DNA of 64,000 nt from Arthrobacter sp. efr-133-R2A-120 (GCF_030209835.1 NZ_JARVRF010000021.1:55015-119014), one strand, 5' to 3'. Counted from the first letter of the stretch, positions 36,677 to 46,039 are shown. A program made the numbers and translations. The notes: generated by a model not told the origin, from the sequence alone.

Positions 36677-38329
36677 ATGAAAAGAAGCCCGGGTATATGC
36701 CTTCGAAAGTTACAGCACACACGAAACGCCAAACTATTGGCGGCGCTAACCGTAGCTTTGCGTTGCCTGCCTGCCTGCAGTGCCGGTCTCGCCGCGCCGA
36801 CTAACGATGTTTCTGCCATACAAGAAGACTTGAAGAAGCTCCAGGGAATCAACGGCCTAATAAGGATGCCCGAAGGGGAGGACAAAGAGCGCGGGGATCT
36901 GTACACCACCGCGTTGTACTCCGCGGACCTTGGTTCCTACCTGCTGGCCGCAGACGACGCCAATAGATCCGTCCGCGAGGCGCTCAGCGGGCAGACCTCG
37001 ACCGACCTGCCGACGCTCTGGTCGGCGCTCAAGTTGCTTAGGGCTGCTCGCGCAACTTTGCCTGCCGAATTGGATGCGGGACTGGTTGATGCCGCGATTC
37101 CTCCGAAGCAGCAGGATGTAGGCGCCGAGATCGCCGCGCTCTGGTTTTGGGTTGATATCGGAAGGATGCAAGGTTGGTCCGCGATCGGTGGAAGGTCCTT
37201 TCGGGAAGAAGTGCTCGTTCGGCTTGGATCCATTGACGTCAACTCGATCAAGAACAAGCCCTATCTTCTTTGGCGGCTCTTCGATTCCTATTCGGCTCTG
37301 CAAATGCAAAAACCCAGCGAACTGGAACGAGCGTTGAAAACCGTGGATTCCAAGAAGCTCCCTAACGACTATGAATCGACCCTTGACTTTCAAGCTGCTC
37401 TCGAAGCGAGAGCAACTCTTAGAAAGGATCTCGTCGTTCCCAATGATGCTAAAGACCATATCGTTGGGCTTCTGGATTCAAAGCAGGTGCATGATGACGC
37501 GCTGATCGCCTCAATGCTGCGCTCCCTGAAATTGCTGGACGCGCAGAACGAGGCACAACGACTTGTCAAGGACAGGATTGCACCGCGGGTCGACCAGAAG
37601 ACAGGACTTATCCGTTCGTCGACTCTCGCCAAAGGGTCGGTCCACGGGACGTATCTTGCCTCGAGGCTCCTCGACACGAACTTCCCAGAGCTCGCAAGTG
37701 AGCGAACCCGAGATGAACTGGAACGGGTATTGAAGACGCCCGAAACCGATCTGATCGCTCAACTCAAGGCCCTTGTGGCACTTAAGCGCTCTGGCTCCTC
37801 GTCCTGGGGGAGCTACGGTGCGGTCATCGACCGCGGGAGGTCCGCGCTTCCGGACACCGTGACCTTCGCGAATCTCAGCGGGTACATCGAGTTGGTGGAT
37901 GTTCTGGTGCAGCTTGAGCCCAGTGCCCGGTTGGGGCGACTGGAGGCGTTCGATGCAGACCCCGGAGTTGAAGATCTACTCTCCGGAGCTCTGATGGCGC
38001 TCTCCAACTCCATGTACTTCTCAAACAGCGAGGAAGTGAGATCAATGTTTCCAGCCGTCCAGTCCGCGCTCCCGCAGCTCATCGGTTCACCCAAAGGAAA
38101 CGGCCTGAACTATTTTCGGGCATTGACCGCGATGACGAACGCAAGTCGCTCCGGACTTGGATCAAACGACTTCGACAAGGCGGCCGAGGGACTCCGGACT
38201 CTGAAAGGCTGCGAAAACTATCCGTCCTTGTATCGCATGGAAGCAGACAAAGCGTCACCGTGTAGCCTCTCGCTTTCAGCCGCCATGATCGCGGTCCCGG
38301 GTGCGTACGACTTCGGGGAGAACAAGTGA
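36677..38329 (+). CDS. Large helical lipoprotein of unknown function
   Basis: The 550-residue precursor has a lipobox LPAC at residues 31-34, so it is probably anchored to the outer face of the membrane by Cys34. The rest is rich in Leu, Ala, Ser, Asp and Glu with amphipathic helices throughout. A segment near residue 300 (DQKTGLIRSSTLAKGSVHGT) is reminiscent of alpha/alpha-toroid repeats of the prenyltransferase/terpenoid-cyclase-like fold; this is a weak visual impression. Its stop overlaps the ABC ATPase start (GTGA). Codon use is less GC-biased than in the metabolic genes around it. Confidence 0.7.
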   Translation: MKRSPGICLRKLQHTRNAKLLAALTVALRCLPACSAGLAAPTNDVSAIQEDLKKLQGINGLIRMPEGEDKERGDLYTTALYSADLGSYLLAADDANRSVREALSGQTSTDLPTLWSALKLLRAARATLPAELDAGLVDAAIPPKQQDVGAEIAALWFWVDIGRMQGWSAIGGRSFREEVLVRLGSIDVNSIKNKPYLLWRLFDSYSALQMQKPSELERALKTVDSKKLPNDYESTLDFQAALEARATLRKDLVVPNDAKDHIVGLLDSKQVHDDALIASMLRSLKLLDAQNEAQRLVKDRIAPRVDQKTGLIRSSTLAKGSVHGTYLASRLLDTNFPELASERTRDELERVLKTPETDLIAQLKALVALKRSGSSSWGSYGAVIDRGRSALPDTVTFANLSGYIELVDVLVQLEPSARLGRLEAFDADPGVEDLLSGALMALSNSMYFSNSEEVRSMFPAVQSALPQLIGSPKGNGLNYFRALTAMTNASRSGLGSNDFDKAAEGLRTLKGCENYPSLYRMEADKASPCSLSLSAAMIAVPGAYDFGENK

Positions 38330-38988
38330 CCTCGGTATTGCGTCTTGAGGAGATCGCGAAGTCTTTTGCAGATGAGCGCGGGACTCGACAGTTGGTCCTT
38401 TCTGGAATCAGCCTGAACGTTGAGGCTGGTGAAATCGTCTGGCTACGGGGCGAGTCAGGTTCGGGGAAGTCAACGATCCTCAATATTTCCGGACTTCTGT
38501 CAACCCCCGATGCCGGCAAAGTGTGGATCAACGGTGACGACAGAACCAATGCATCGTCGCGGACGGCGAGCCTTGTCCGCTCGAGCCAAATTGGAATGGT
38601 TTTCCAGAGCAGCAACCTGTTGCCCGAACTGACAGCGTTGGAAAATGTTCTCCTTGCCAGCAGGCAGCCCATGACACGCGCAACGATTACGGCGCAGTTG
38701 GATCGCTTCGGCCTTGCGGCGGTCGCTAACCGGCAAGCGAAGAGGCTTTCCGGCGGGCAGCAGCAAAGAGTCGCATTTTGCCGCGCACTGATCAACCAAC
38801 CGTCACTACTACTGGCAGATGAACCAAGTTCGGGTCTTGACGCGACAAATACTGAAGCCATCCTGGACGCCATGCGAACAGGCGCCGCCGGCGGGTGCGG
38901 TGTCCTCGTCGCTTCGCACGACGAAGGCTTCCAGCGTGTGGCCCACCGTCAGCTTCCGATGAAGGAGTTGCTCATTGAACAGAAATAG
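38326..38988 (+). CDS. ABC transporter ATP-binding protein, MacB/LolD type
   Basis: The 220-residue ATPase has Walker A RGESGSGKST (residues 41-50), Q-loop GMVFQSSNLLPELTALENV, signature LSGGQQQRV, Walker B LLLADEPSSGLD and the switch histidine in VASHDEGF. LTALENV and the short length place it with the MacB/LolD/bacteriocin-export group and not with importers. GTG 38326 overlaps the lipoprotein stop, and the frame overlaps the permease by 14 bp. Confidence 0.9.
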   Translation: MTSVLRLEEIAKSFADERGTRQLVLSGISLNVEAGEIVWLRGESGSGKSTILNISGLLSTPDAGKVWINGDDRTNASSRTASLVRSSQIGMVFQSSNLLPELTALENVLLASRQPMTRATITAQLDRFGLAAVANRQAKRLSGGQQQRVAFCRALINQPSLLLADEPSSGLDATNTEAILDAMRTGAAGGCGVLVASHDEGFQRVAHRQLPMKELLIEQK

Positions 38989-40189
38989 AGTCTTTGCAGC
39001 GAGGTCGGTGCGGCTTTCTCTATCGAAATTGAGGCCGCTCGCGGTACTAATGAGTCTTGGCATTGCGGTATTCATTTTCGCCGACAGCATCGTGGGGGCC
39101 GGCATAAGTTCATACTCAAACAAGATCACCACCAACTCCGCCCTGAATTATGTTGAGGTAACTTCAGTAGGTCCAGACTCAGCTCGCGAGATCACCGACG
39201 ACTCGTTGTCCCGGTTTGACCAAATCGATCATGTGGTGGGGTCCTCCGGCTGGGCACAAATTGACCTCGCCATAGATGATCCTGCGAACTGGCCATCTCC
39301 GAACAACCCCGGCGCGTTCATGGCTACACCCTTTATCAGCGGTATCACCCCGAAGGTACTGCTCGGGGACGTCTCCGGAGGCGGCCCTGGGGAAGGCCAG
39401 ATCCTGCTTCCCGACAAGGGTCAAGGCCAAAAGTATGCTCAGCTACTCGGCAAGGAAATGAGCTTCGTGTACACAAAGGAAATCGGCCTCGGAAACGGGG
39501 AACCCGTTTCCATATCTCTGCGCGTGGCAGGCATCTATGACAACTCGTCGCCTGGTACCGATGGCGCGCAAGCCGCGTACGTATCCAGCAAGGTACTCAA
39601 GTCAACGCTTGCCAATGCCCGGCCGGATAAAAAAGCGCTGGCCTATCCCCGCGCTTATGTTCGCGTTGACTCGGCAGACGAAGTGGTCAATGTACAAAAT
39701 CAAGTCCGAGCGCTCGGATACTCAGTGAACAGCGTCGCGGGCCAAATCCGGTCCCTGTCAGGCCTGTTTGCCCTTCTTGCCCTTGTCAGCTGGGTGATCG
39801 GTGGCTTCCTCATCATCTTCTGCCTCGGGGTTGGAGTGTCGGTCGGTGGCAGCTGGATTAAGCAGAGGGCCCGCGAAGTGGGTCTCCTCAAGGCCATAGG
39901 CTGGTCGGGGGCTTCGATAGCAGGGGTTTGCATGGTCGAGCTGGCAGCAGTGGGTCTGATTATCGGCGTAGTTGGGACGCTCTTGGGAACGCTTTGCTCC
40001 GTCGTAGGAACGGCGGTCTTCAGCGGACTTCAGCTCGACCTCCTGCCGGTGGCTGCGTGGGCAATGCCGAACTGGCTGCTCGTGCTCGGAGCACTCTTCT
40101 GCGTGCCTTTGTTCTTGTGCCTTGGAGCCGTTGGCCACGTCGCAAGACTCGCTCGGCTCGACGCGGATTCGTCGCTGAGGGACCTGTAG
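38975..40189 (+). CDS. FtsX/MacB-type ABC permease
   Basis: The 404-residue membrane protein has the MacB layout: one N-terminal span (about residues 22-45), a large extracytoplasmic domain (to about 255) and three C-terminal spans (about 262-290, 310-345, 360-385). The REVGLLKAIGWSGASI cytoplasmic segment after the second span is the FtsX-family signature. It starts with TTG at 38975, seven bases after GAAGGAG. Such pumps move peptides or lipoproteins by mechanotransmission or act in resistance to peptides. With the two exported proteins upstream it forms a four-gene unit. Confidence 0.85.
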   Translation: MNRNRVFAARSVRLSLSKLRPLAVLMSLGIAVFIFADSIVGAGISSYSNKITTNSALNYVEVTSVGPDSAREITDDSLSRFDQIDHVVGSSGWAQIDLAIDDPANWPSPNNPGAFMATPFISGITPKVLLGDVSGGGPGEGQILLPDKGQGQKYAQLLGKEMSFVYTKEIGLGNGEPVSISLRVAGIYDNSSPGTDGAQAAYVSSKVLKSTLANARPDKKALAYPRAYVRVDSADEVVNVQNQVRALGYSVNSVAGQIRSLSGLFALLALVSWVIGGFLIIFCLGVGVSVGGSWIKQRAREVGLLKAIGWSGASIAGVCMVELAAVGLIIGVVGTLLGTLCSVVGTAVFSGLQLDLLPVAAWAMPNWLLVLGALFCVPLFLCLGAVGHVARLARLDADSSLRDL

Positions 40190-40392
40190 CTCCCCCTTAG
40201 TGCAAGCATATGAGTTCCACAGGCTTTGCCGAGGCGCGCCGCCTCTGCGATATGGGTCCAATGGTTATCTATCCAAATGGCGCGACAGTAGGGAAGGGCT
40301 AGCTGGTCGCAAAAATGTCTTCTCTGTCGTATTGCTTGAATCGATAACTTGGATTGGCGAGCACCCTGTACTCAAGTTCTCTCGTACAAAGG

Positions 40393-40887
40393 ATGGTGAT
40401 CGTTCTGAATCAGGAAGAAGTGCTCAGCTGGTACTCGGGGGAGATCTATGGGCAACCTTCTGCTGCGCTTGCCGGGCTGGTACCCCACAGCTTTCCCGCC
40501 TTTGCCCGCGTTATGAATCCGGTGAGGACCTCCAGAGGCCAACGTCTGCGATGGTCGGTCATTGCGGGCAGCGCAATGACCGTCGACAGCGAAACCCAGT
40601 GGAGTGAAATCGTTTCGATAGTCAACCCTGATCCGAACGAATACTACGAACCGGAGACTGGCACCATAGACAGCTCAGTTGCTCTGCGGCTGTCGGAAGT
40701 CTTCGCCGAGCACACTCAATCTTCCGCTTTCACTTTCCTGGCCTGGGAAGGTTACGACTCTCTGCTGGAGGAGGTACGCGAGAGTCCAACCATCACCATT
40801 GGCGAGCAGAGGGTCATGCATGTCAGGAGTGGAAGCATTGAGCTCGCTCTCGAACCGATCGATTTTCCGCCGACCGACTTGCCATGA
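40393..40887 (+). CDS. Hypothetical protein, N-terminal part of a probable split gene
   Basis: The frame gives 164 residues starting MVIVLNQEEVLSWY, with EIYGQPSAALAGLVP, DSETQWSEIVSIV, and near its end MHVRSGSIELALEP. It is a soluble mixed alpha/beta protein. To my recollection it resembles a family of uncharacterised actinobacterial proteins of about 230 residues whose C-terminal part continues into sequence like that at 40884. No good ribosome-binding site precedes the start, and TTG 40354 is an alternative. The stop overlaps the following ORF start by 4 bp (ATGA). Confidence 0.55.
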   Translation: MVIVLNQEEVLSWYSGEIYGQPSAALAGLVPHSFPAFARVMNPVRTSRGQRLRWSVIAGSAMTVDSETQWSEIVSIVNPDPNEYYEPETGTIDSSVALRLSEVFAEHTQSSAFTFLAWEGYDSLLEEVRESPTITIGEQRVMHVRSGSIELALEPIDFPPTDLP

Positions 40888-41048
40888 ATTGGATACCGGA
40901 CGATGGCGCCTGGTTTGTCAGGAACGACATTTACGCGAGATCGGTCTTCGTTGGAGGTTCGTTCGCGGCGGTCGCTGCGGTGCTGAGTGCCCCCGGGCTA
41001 GAGGCTTACCTTGTTCGCCCGAGGCAGACCGTGGTTCCGGAGGACTGA
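40884..41048 (+). CDS. Hypothetical small ORF, C-terminal part of a probable split gene
   Basis: The 54-residue frame reads WIPDDGAWFVRNDIYARSVF and then a short segment ending LVRPRQTVVPED. It fits in style and position as the end of the protein encoded at 40393: a -1 shift at the ATGA overlap would join the two. It may be a frameshifted gene, two coupled genes or a sequencing error. Confidence 0.45.
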   Translation: MNWIPDDGAWFVRNDIYARSVFVGGSFAAVAAVLSAPGLEAYLVRPRQTVVPED

Positions 41049-41155
41049 CTGCGCCGTCCGACTTTCGCGAGAAGGGTCTCGGCGCTGAACGCCGGTCCGC
41101 CCCCCTCAACACCGGCGCGACTCTGCCAACAACTAGGTGGAACCGGTGCCATCCC

Positions 41156-42052
41156 TTAGTGCCCCAAACTCCCGGCGAAGCGCGCGACGGCGTCTTCCGG
41201 CGTCGGGACTGGTCCGAAGACTTCGGCTTGACGCGTGGTGTCCGCGACGTATCTGCCCGTCTCGAACCAGCCGAGCATGGAGCTCATGTCCTTGACCATC
41301 GGGACGAACGGTCCCATCACCGCGCCTAGCCCGTTGACAAACCATGCGGGCACCGACCGGACACTGACAGGTCCGCCCGCAAAAGTTGAAGCGATGTCCG
41401 CAACCTCCTGCATGCTGACCGGCCGGTCCCAGCCGATGTCGATCCGTTCGCCGTCGGCGACATCGGCGTCGACCGCTGCCGCGAGGTATCCGGCGAGGTC
41501 GGAGGTGAGGACGAAGGTCAGCGGGATGGTCTTGGTGCCGAACCATGTGAGGCGCTTCTTCTCGAACGGGTCGCCACCCATCCTGGTGACCTGGTCGAGG
41601 AACGCGCCGGGGCGAAGGGCGACAAACGGAACCTCAAGTGCCTCCAGCTTGTCCTCGGTGAGCTTCTTGTGCCAGAAGTGCGGAACACCCGGTGTCTGGT
41701 CTGCGGTGAGGATGCTGACCAGGACAAACCGCCGGACGCCGGCCCGGTGCGCGGCGATGGCGAGGTTGGTGTTGCCCTCGGTGTCGATCTCCAAAGCCCG
41801 CTTGTCGCGGCGGGTATACCCGGCGGCAGAGCTGATCACAGCGTCGGCTCCCGTCATCGCAGCGATGAGGGAATCTAGGTCCAGCATGTCGCCGCGGGCA
41901 ATCTCGACACCTTTTGCCTCAAGCTTGCTTGCATCCGAGCTTGGCCGGACCAAAGCCCGGACACTCTTGCCCCTCGCGAGCAGTTCGTCGACCACTTTGC
42001 CGCCCACGTGGCCGGTGGCGCCGACGACGAGGACCGGTTTGGCGTCAGTCAT
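41156..42052 (-). CDS. NAD(P)-binding protein, NmrA/atypical SDR family
   Basis: The 298-residue protein begins MTDAKPVLVVGATGHVGGKV, the glycine-rich motif of atypical SDRs, followed by ARGDMLDLDSLIAAMTGADAVIS. The second half lacks the classical YxxxK active site, as in NmrA-like redox sensors and nucleoside-diphosphate-sugar epimerase relatives. It has high-GC codon use, marking the right edge of the island. It stands alone: the next gene upstream on the same strand is 137 bp away. Function is unspecified. Confidence 0.85.
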   Translation of the reverse strand: MTDAKPVLVVGATGHVGGKVVDELLARGKSVRALVRPSSDASKLEAKGVEIARGDMLDLDSLIAAMTGADAVISSAAGYTRRDKRALEIDTEGNTNLAIAAHRAGVRRFVLVSILTADQTPGVPHFWHKKLTEDKLEALEVPFVALRPGAFLDQVTRMGGDPFEKKRLTWFGTKTIPLTFVLTSDLAGYLAAAVDADVADGERIDIGWDRPVSMQEVADIASTFAGGPVSVRSVPAWFVNGLGAVMGPFVPMVKDMSSMLGWFETGRYVADTTRQAEVFGPVPTPEDAVARFAGSLGH

Positions 42053-42189
42053 GGGATGCTCCTTCGCGCAGGGACGAAGACCAAGCCTCGCTCGGCCAGT
42101 CCGGTGACAAGGCTCTTACAACTCAGTTCGAGACCCTCCGAATATATCGCGCAGTGGATTGCACGGCGAGAGGTGGTTGGGGGAGTACC

Positions 42190-43323
42190 TCACTCCAACC
42201 CCTCCCCAATATCCCGCCCGATCCTCCGCAGCAGCTCCGCCGAGAGCACAGGATCCTTCGACGAGTCCAGATCCGTGTAGTCCGCCAGGGTGTAGATGTG
42301 CGAAAGTGACATCTCGGACCACCGCTCCCGCTGCAGCAACGAACGGCCAGCGACGGCGATGATCGGCCGGGTGCCCGAGCGGCGCGCGACGGCGGCCGGC
42401 AGCTTTCCGGCGAGGGTTTGCTCGTCGATGCTGCCCTCGCCGGTCACCACAAGGTCGCACCCTTCCTTCCGGGCGTCGAAGTCCAGGAGGTCCAGGAAGT
42501 AGTCCGCCCCGGATACTTGAGAAGCGCCAAGCAACATGCACGCAAAGCCGATCCCGCCGGCGCTTCCGGCGCCGGGATGCTCGGCAAGGGAAGCCGCACT
42601 CTCAAACCCGCCCGAAGTGAGCATCGAGACAAAGTGCGTCAGACCGGCGTCGAGCGCTGAAACATCCTGAACCGAAGCGCCCTTCTGCGGACCAAACACC
42701 GCAGGCGCACCGTCCGGCCCGGACAGCGGGTTGTGCACGTCGCTCGCGACTAAAAGTTCCACACCAATCAGCCCAGGAAGCGCATCCACAACAACGGAAT
42801 GAACAAGGCCAAGATTCCGCCCGTTGCCCTCCAAAGAACGGCCGGAGGCATCCAGGAAGCGGTAGCCCAGGGCGGTGAGCATGCCCATTCCTCCGTCGGT
42901 GCTGGCGCTGCCTCCGAGTGCCAGGACGATCCGCGCCGGCCTGAACGAAAGGGCAAAGAGAACAGCCTCGCCAAAACCGCGGCTCGACGCATCGAGCGGC
43001 AAAAGCCGTCCGTCCGGCAACAGCCCCAAACCGCAAGTGTTCGCTACCTCCACAACAGCAGTGACGCCGTCGAACGCGATGCTCGCCTGCGCGGGCTGTC
43101 CGGTCGGGCCGGGGACTACGAAAGCGTGGCGGGCGAACGCGGAGGCGACGGCGGCATCGACGCTGCCGTCACCGCCGTCCGCCAGCGGTAGCAGCTCACA
43201 CCGAATCGCTCCGACGGAACGCAGCCCGCCTGCTAGGGCGTCCGCCACCTCGCTGGCGGTGAGGCTGCCTTTGAACTTGTCGGGCGCGATGAGGACGGTC
43301 TTCGGGGCGGATGCATTCGCCAT
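42190..43323 (-). CDS. Glycerate kinase 2
   Basis: The 377-residue protein contains [20 protein letters not shown] near its start, ALGGSASTDGGMGMLTALGY and VTGEGSIDEQTLAGKLP, so it belongs to the same family as the kinase at 29687. ATG 43323 is just 1 bp after the dicarboxylate carrier stop on the same strand. With ttuC it completes tartrate breakdown: tartrate to D-glycerate to phosphoglycerate. An in-frame upstream extension overlaps the carrier gene and is not used. Confidence 0.93.
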   Translation of the reverse strand: MANASAPKTVLIAPDKFKGSLTASEVADALAGGLRSVGAIRCELLPLADGGDGSVDAAVASAFARHAFVVPGPTGQPAQASIAFDGVTAVVEVANTCGLGLLPDGRLLPLDASSRGFGEAVLFALSFRPARIVLALGGSASTDGGMGMLTALGYRFLDASGRSLEGNGRNLGLVHSVVVDALPGLIGVELLVASDVHNPLSGPDGAPAVFGPQKGASVQDVSALDAGLTHFVSMLTSGGFESAASLAEHPGAGSAGGIGFACMLLGASQVSGADYFLDLLDFDARKEGCDLVVTGEGSIDEQTLAGKLPAAVARRSGTRPIIAVAGRSLLQRERWSEMSLSHIYTLADYTDLDSSKDPVLSAELLRRIGRDIGEGLE

Positions 43324-43324
43324 G

Positions 43325-44719
43325 TCAGATGGAGTCCGAGTAAGCCGGGCGGCGTTCAGCGGGCTGAAAAGGCTCGACGGCGGCAGCGTGCGGCGGAACT
43401 TCAGGAACCTGAATCGGCTCCATAACTTCGCCCGCGAAGACGCGGCGGACGCGGTCGGCGTCGAGGGTGCGGTCCCACCAGGCGATGAACAGCGTGGCGA
43501 CAGCGTTGCCGGTGAAGTTGACGAGGGCACGGCATTCGGACATGAACTTGTCGATGCCGAAGATGAGCATGATGCCGGCGGCCGGGATGGTACCGATGGT
43601 GGCCAACGTTGCGGTGAGGGCGATGAAGCCGCCGCCTGCGACGCCCGCAGCACCTTTGGACGTAAGCAGCATGACGGCGATGAGGCCCAACTGCTGGCCG
43701 ATGCTCAGGTGCGTGTTGGTCGCTTGGGCGATATATACGGCGGCCAGGGAAAGGTAGATCGCTGCGCCGTCGAGGTTGAAGCTGTAGCCGGTGGGGACAA
43801 CGAGCCCTACAGTCTCTTTCTTGACGCCGGCGTGCTCGAGTTTGCGCATCAGGCCCGGCAGCGCAGGTTCGGCGGTCGAGGTGCCCAGAATGATCAAGTA
43901 TTCCTCTTTGAAGTGCCTGATCATCGTGAAGATGTTCAGCTTGAGGAACGCCATGACCGAGCCGAGGACCACCACCACAAAGAGGATCGAAGTGACATAG
44001 AAGAGTGCGATCAGCCCGCCCATGCTGGTCAAGGAGGACACACCGTACTTGCCGACCGCGAACGCCATGGCACCGAAGGCACCCAGCGGCGCGGCCTTCA
44101 TGATGAAGCCCAGGATCTTGAACATCACGCCGGTGAGCCGCTGCACGCCGTCGAGCACCGGCGCGCCGAGCTTGCCCAGCGCGTTCAACGCGATCCCGAA
44201 GACTACCGCGATGAAGATGATCTGGAGAATATCGCCCGCAATGAAAGGCTGGACGATGCTCGTGGGGATGATGTTGGTCAGGAACTGCCACCATTCCTGG
44301 TGCGCCCCGGCGTCGATGAGTTTGGCGGCGGCATCGGTGGTCTTGATGGTGCCGGCAGTGGCGTTGACGCCCTCGCCGAGCCGGAAGATATTGATCGCCA
44401 CCAGGCCGAACACCAAAGCACAAATGGTGCCGAGCTGGAAGTAGGTGAGGGCCTTCAGGCCCGTCATCCCGACCTTCTTCAGGTCCGCGACGCTCGCGAT
44501 CCCACCGACGATGGTCAGGAAGACGATCGGGCCGATGAGCATCCTCATCGCATTGACGAACGTGGTCCCGATCGGCTCCATGGCAATGCCCGCAGTCGGC
44601 GCGAGCCAGCCGAGCAGGACGCCAATGAGAATGGCGGTCAGAACCCAGAAATACAGTTGCCGGTACCAGCGTTTTTTGGGTGCCGGAGTCGGATGACCGG
44701 CGGTTGATATGTGTCCCAT
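43325..44719 (-). CDS. dctA: Dicarboxylate/amino acid:cation symporter, DctA type
   Basis: The 464-residue carrier has about eight spans and two re-entrant loops. Signature segments are GTSTAEPALPGLMRKLE (serine-rich hairpin), PTGYSFNLDGAAIYLSLAA (NMDGT-type motif as NLDGA) and FMSECRALVNFTGNAVATL. It imports C4-dicarboxylates such as succinate or malate. Lying between tartrate dehydrogenase and glycerate kinase, tartrate is the likely substrate here. The C-terminal 40 residues are a Pro/Glu-rich cytoplasmic tail. Confidence 0.93.
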   Translation of the reverse strand: MGHISTAGHPTPAPKKRWYRQLYFWVLTAILIGVLLGWLAPTAGIAMEPIGTTFVNAMRMLIGPIVFLTIVGGIASVADLKKVGMTGLKALTYFQLGTICALVFGLVAINIFRLGEGVNATAGTIKTTDAAAKLIDAGAHQEWWQFLTNIIPTSIVQPFIAGDILQIIFIAVVFGIALNALGKLGAPVLDGVQRLTGVMFKILGFIMKAAPLGAFGAMAFAVGKYGVSSLTSMGGLIALFYVTSILFVVVVLGSVMAFLKLNIFTMIRHFKEEYLIILGTSTAEPALPGLMRKLEHAGVKKETVGLVVPTGYSFNLDGAAIYLSLAAVYIAQATNTHLSIGQQLGLIAVMLLTSKGAAGVAGGGFIALTATLATIGTIPAAGIMLIFGIDKFMSECRALVNFTGNAVATLFIAWWDRTLDADRVRRVFAGEVMEPIQVPEVPPHAAAVEPFQPAERRPAYSDSI

Positions 44720-44823
44720 GATTCCTACCTCATTGTGGAAAATCTCTGGAGAATGCTGAAAGGGTAAGCGGCGTCCCGAGGGCCCCGACGCGAGCTTGCG
44801 AGTGTTGGGGAGGGACCTCCGCG

Positions 44824-45921
44824 TTAGACAGCGGCGAGGGTGTGCGTAAGTGCCTTGATGATCGCTTCGGTGACGTCGTCTGTGTTGGCTTCGCCGCCGA
44901 CGTCGCGGGTCAGGTACCCGGCGGCGGTGGTCTGCTCGATGGCGGCCTCGACCAAGCGAGCTTCTTCGCGCAGGCCGAAGTGGTCCAGCATCAGGGCGGC
45001 GCTGGCGATGGCGCCGATCGGGTTGCTGATGCCCTTGCCTGCGATGTCCGGCGCGGAACCGTGGACCGGCTCAAACATCGACGGGAAGCGGCGCTCCGGG
45101 TTCAGGTTGGCGCTCGCGGCGAGGCCGAGGCTGCCGGCGAGGGCGGAACCGAGGTCCGAGAGGATATCGGCGTTCAGGTTGGACGCGACGACCACCGACA
45201 GTTCCTCGGGGTGCAGGATGAACTTGGCGCTCATTGCGTCAACCAGGACGCTTTCAGTTTGGACGTCCGGGTAATCGAGGGCGACGCGATTGAAGGTTTC
45301 GTCCCAGAGGACCATGCCGTACTGCTGGGCGTTGGACTTGGTGACGGACGAGACCTTCTTGACCGTGCGGGTCCGGGCGAGCTCGAACGCGAAACGCATG
45401 ATGCGCTCGCAGCCCTTCTCGGTGAACAGCGCGGTTTGCAGCGCCACTTCGTTGCCCGGGCCGCGGCCGCTCAGGTTGCGACCGCCGAGTCCGGCGTATT
45501 CGCCTTCGCTGTTTTCGCGGACAACGATCCAGTCGAGCTCGGTGTTGTCAGCCTTGCGGAGCGGGGACTCGATGCCGGGGAGGAACTTGACCGGGCGGAT
45601 GTTGGCCCACTGGTCGAAGTTCTGGGTGATGTTCAGGCGCAAACCCCAGAGGCTGATGTGGTCCGGGACGTTCTCCCAGCCGACGGCTCCGAAGTAGATG
45701 GCGTCGAAGTCCTTGAGGGCGTCCAGGCCCTTGGGGTCCATCATTTGGCCGGTCTTCTCGTAGTAGCCGCAGCCCCACGGGAACTCGGTCCATTCAAAGG
45801 CGAACTTGCCGTTCGAGTTCGCAGCAAGGGCGTCCAAGACGCGGCGGCCTGCCGAGACAACTTCCTTGCCGACGCCGTCTGCGGGGATCGATGCGATGCT
45901 GAATTTCTGGGTGGCGCTCAT
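44824..45921 (-). CDS. ttuC: Tartrate dehydrogenase/decarboxylase (D-malate dehydrogenase family)
   Basis: The 365-residue enzyme is of the beta-decarboxylating dehydrogenase family. It carries IPADGVGKEV, the substrate loop WGLRLNITQNFDQWANIRP, VVRENSEGEYAG and the NAD-binding FEPVHGSAPDIAGKG. The LRLNITQ...ANIRP variant distinguishes tartrate/malate enzymes from isopropylmalate dehydrogenase. Known members oxidise tartrate and decarboxylate meso-tartrate to D-glycerate, which the kinase at 42190 can take. The gene is followed by the carrier and the kinase. Confidence 0.92.
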   Translation of the reverse strand: MSATQKFSIASIPADGVGKEVVSAGRRVLDALAANSNGKFAFEWTEFPWGCGYYEKTGQMMDPKGLDALKDFDAIYFGAVGWENVPDHISLWGLRLNITQNFDQWANIRPVKFLPGIESPLRKADNTELDWIVVRENSEGEYAGLGGRNLSGRGPGNEVALQTALFTEKGCERIMRFAFELARTRTVKKVSSVTKSNAQQYGMVLWDETFNRVALDYPDVQTESVLVDAMSAKFILHPEELSVVVASNLNADILSDLGSALAGSLGLAASANLNPERRFPSMFEPVHGSAPDIAGKGISNPIGAIASAALMLDHFGLREEARLVEAAIEQTTAAGYLTRDVGGEANTDDVTEAIIKALTHTLAAV

Positions 45922-46024
45922 GCCTACCTCCTCGTTGAGTTTGTTAGCAGAGTCACACTGCTTTCCTCTTCAAGTAGACGGGCGGCGGGTAGGCGGCGTC
46001 CAAGACTTAGTTTCGATACGACTG

Positions 46025-46039
46025 ATAGGCAGCGCCTAT
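46025..46039 (-). promoter_or_regulatory. LysR-type operator upstream of ttuC
   Basis: ATAGGC-AGC-GCCTAT is a perfect inverted repeat about 105 bp before the ttuC start and overlapping the LysR stop codon. ATA-Nx-TAT palindromes are typical LysR recruitment sites. Confidence 0.55.
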
